Source of the DNA: Neisseria uirgultaei
Lineage (GTDB): Bacteria; Pseudomonadota; Gammaproteobacteria; Burkholderiales; Neisseriaceae
DNA length: 14,062 nucleotides
NCBI RefSeq assembly: GCF_962719845.1
Contig: NZ_CAUIYF010000024.1
Span: forward strand, 1 to 14,062
Reading direction: 5' to 3'
The position numbers and the translations under genes were made by a program. Under the pieces are notes generated by a model, which was given only the letters and a program-made list of their open reading frames with translations, searched no databases and was not told the origin of the DNA. This document shows positions 12,773 to 14,062 of this stretch, one piece after another (position 1 is the first letter of the stretch; every line of letters starts with the position of its first letter).

Positions 12773-14062
12773 ATGACCGAGCCGACCTATATCCCCTTGC
12801 GCCTGCATACCGAATTCTCAATTACCGACGGTATGGTGCGGATTAAAAAACTGATTGCCAAAGCGCAGGAATACGGTTTGCCTGCTTTGGGCATCAGCGA
12901 TTTAATGAACGAATTCGGTTTGGTGAAATTCTATAAAGCCTGCCGTGGTGCAGGGATTAAGCCTATCGGGGCGGCGGATGTGTGGATAGGCAATCCGAAT
13001 GCGCCCGACAAGCCGTTCCGCGCCATGCTGATTATCCGCAACGACGCGGGCTATCTGCGCTTGAGCGAGCTTCTGACGGCGGCTTATGTCGGCAAAGACC
13101 GCAATATCCATCATGCGGAACTCAACCCCGAATGGCTGGAAAATGGCGACAACAGCGGCTTGATTTGTTTGAGCGGCGCACATTACGGCGAAGTGGGCGT
13201 GAATCTCTTGAACGGCAATGAAGACGCGGCGCGTGCGGCGGCGTTGAAATATGCGGCGTGGTTTCCCGATGCGTTTTATTTAGAGCTGCAACGCCTGCCC
13301 GAACGCCCTGAATGGGAGGCTTGCGTTTCCGGCAGCGTGAAGCTGGCAGAGGAATTGGGTTTGCCGGTGGTGGCGACGCATCCGACGCAGTTTATGAGTC
13401 GCGACGATTTTAACGCACACGAAGCGCGGGTGTGCATCGCGGGCGGCTGGGTACTGACGGACAAGAAACGTCCGCGCGATTTTACGCCGAGCCAGTTTTT
13501 CATTCCGCCGGAAACCATGGTCGAACGTTTTGCCGATTTGCCCGAAGCCTTGGAAAACACGGTGGAAATTGCCAAACGCTGTAATCTGCACATCACATTG
13601 GGCAAAAACTTCCTGCCACTCTTCCCTACTCCAGACGGTCTGTCGCTGGATGATTATTTGGTGAAACTGTCCAATGAGGGTTTGCAAGAACGCATGGTTC
13701 AGCTTTATCCAGACGAGGCAGAGCGTGCGGCAAAAATGCCGGAATATCAGGAGCGGCTGGATTTTGAGCTGAACATCATCATCCAGATGAAATTCCCCGG
13801 CTATTTCCTTATCGTACAAGACTTTATTAACTGGGCGAAAACGCACGGCTGTCCGGTAGGGCCGGGACGCGGTTCGGGTGCGGGTTCGCTGGTGGCGTAT
13901 TCGCTGAAGATTACCGACCTTGATCCGCTGAAATACGCGCTGCTGTTCGAACGTTTCCTAAACCCCGAACGCGTCTCCATGCCCGACTTCGACGTGGATT
14001 TTTGCCAAAGCAACCGCGGCCGCGTGATTGAGTATGTGCGCGACAAATACGGCGCAGAGGCG
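12773..14062 (+). CDS. dnaE: DNA polymerase III alpha subunit (DnaE), 3' end beyond the window
   Basis: The first 430 codons of the replicative polymerase catalytic subunit are present and open to the last base; the full protein is normally about 1,150 residues. The N-terminal PHP domain starts at once (YIPLRLHTEFSITDGMVRIKKL, then GLVKFYKACRGAGIKPIG). As in E. coli DnaE its metal-binding residues are not all kept, so it is likely non-catalytic. The polymerase core begins later, with VGPGRGSGAGSLVAYSL (G365-S372 core) and FERFLNPERVSMPDFDVDF. In that motif D405 and D407 correspond to the catalytic metal-binding aspartates D401 and D403 of E. coli. The ATG at 12773 gives the typical start MTEPTYIPLRLH; the ribosome binding site is weak. 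It is separated from the ABC gene by a terminator, so it has its own promoter, not clearly visible. Confidence 0.95.
   Translation, partial: MTEPTYIPLRLHTEFSITDGMVRIKKLIAKAQEYGLPALGISDLMNEFGLVKFYKACRGAGIKPIGAADVWIGNPNAPDKPFRAMLIIRNDAGYLRLSELLTAAYVGKDRNIHHAELNPEWLENGDNSGLICLSGAHYGEVGVNLLNGNEDAARAAALKYAAWFPDAFYLELQRLPERPEWEACVSGSVKLAEELGLPVVATHPTQFMSRDDFNAHEARVCIAGGWVLTDKKRPRDFTPSQFFIPPETMVERFADLPEALENTVEIAKRCNLHITLGKNFLPLFPTPDGLSLDDYLVKLSNEGLQERMVQLYPDEAERAAKMPEYQERLDFELNIIIQMKFPGYFLIVQDFINWAKTHGCPVGPGRGSGAGSLVAYSLKITDLDPLKYALLFERFLNPERVSMPDFDVDFCQSNRGRVIEYVRDKYGAEA

Overview
The window looks like a chromosomal segment of a pathogenic or commensal Neisseria, most probably N. meningitidis. Two things support this. 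First, copies of the neisserial DNA uptake sequence (DUS, GCCGTCTGAA, mostly extended to ATGCCGTCTGAA) occur throughout, and many are paired as hairpins between genes. Second, the gene order is that of the protein O-glycosylation (pgl) locus followed by avtA, and there is a pair of dRS3 repeats (ATTCCC-N8-GGGAAT). No foreign island, prophage, CRISPR array or RNA gene was found.

Bases 1-5069 hold the pgl cluster on the plus strand: the 3' part of a pglH-type glycosyltransferase carrying a 23-base poly-C tract, then pglB (a fused phosphoglycosyltransferase and acetyltransferase), pglC (aminotransferase) and pglD (UDP-sugar 4,6-dehydratase). Together PglD, PglC and the acetyltransferase half of PglB would convert UDP-GlcNAc to UDP-diNAc-bacillosamine. 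The transferase half of PglB would load the sugar phosphate onto undecaprenyl phosphate, and PglH would add the next sugar. The flippase and oligosaccharyltransferase are not in the window. avtA (5125-6417) follows and ends at a palindromic DUS terminator shared with the convergent PHP-phosphoesterase gene (6470-7306, minus).

Bases 7307-8556 are mostly non-coding. They hold a small NIME-type dRS3 inverted repeat, two short overlapping minus-strand genes (an S4 RNA-binding protein and an oxidoreductase-like cysteine protein), an unrecognised 45-codon open stretch that looks like the tail of a lost gene, and an AT-rich promoter region.

Bases 8557-12555 encode a TonB-dependent siderophore-type receptor and an SbmA/YddA-type ABC transporter with fused permease and ATPase. 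They are tandem on the plus strand, 99 bases apart, and may form an outer-plus-inner-membrane uptake pair. After a Rho-independent terminator and a short AT-rich region with a near-perfect 13-base direct repeat, dnaE (DNA polymerase III alpha) starts at 12773 and runs off the window with its first 430 codons.

The window is largely explained by known gene families. The points most worth following are the very long poly-C tract, the receptor/YddA-like pair of unknown substrate, the repeat array before dnaE, the gene remnant near 8061-8198, and the places where DUS copies supply stop codons or protein sequence.
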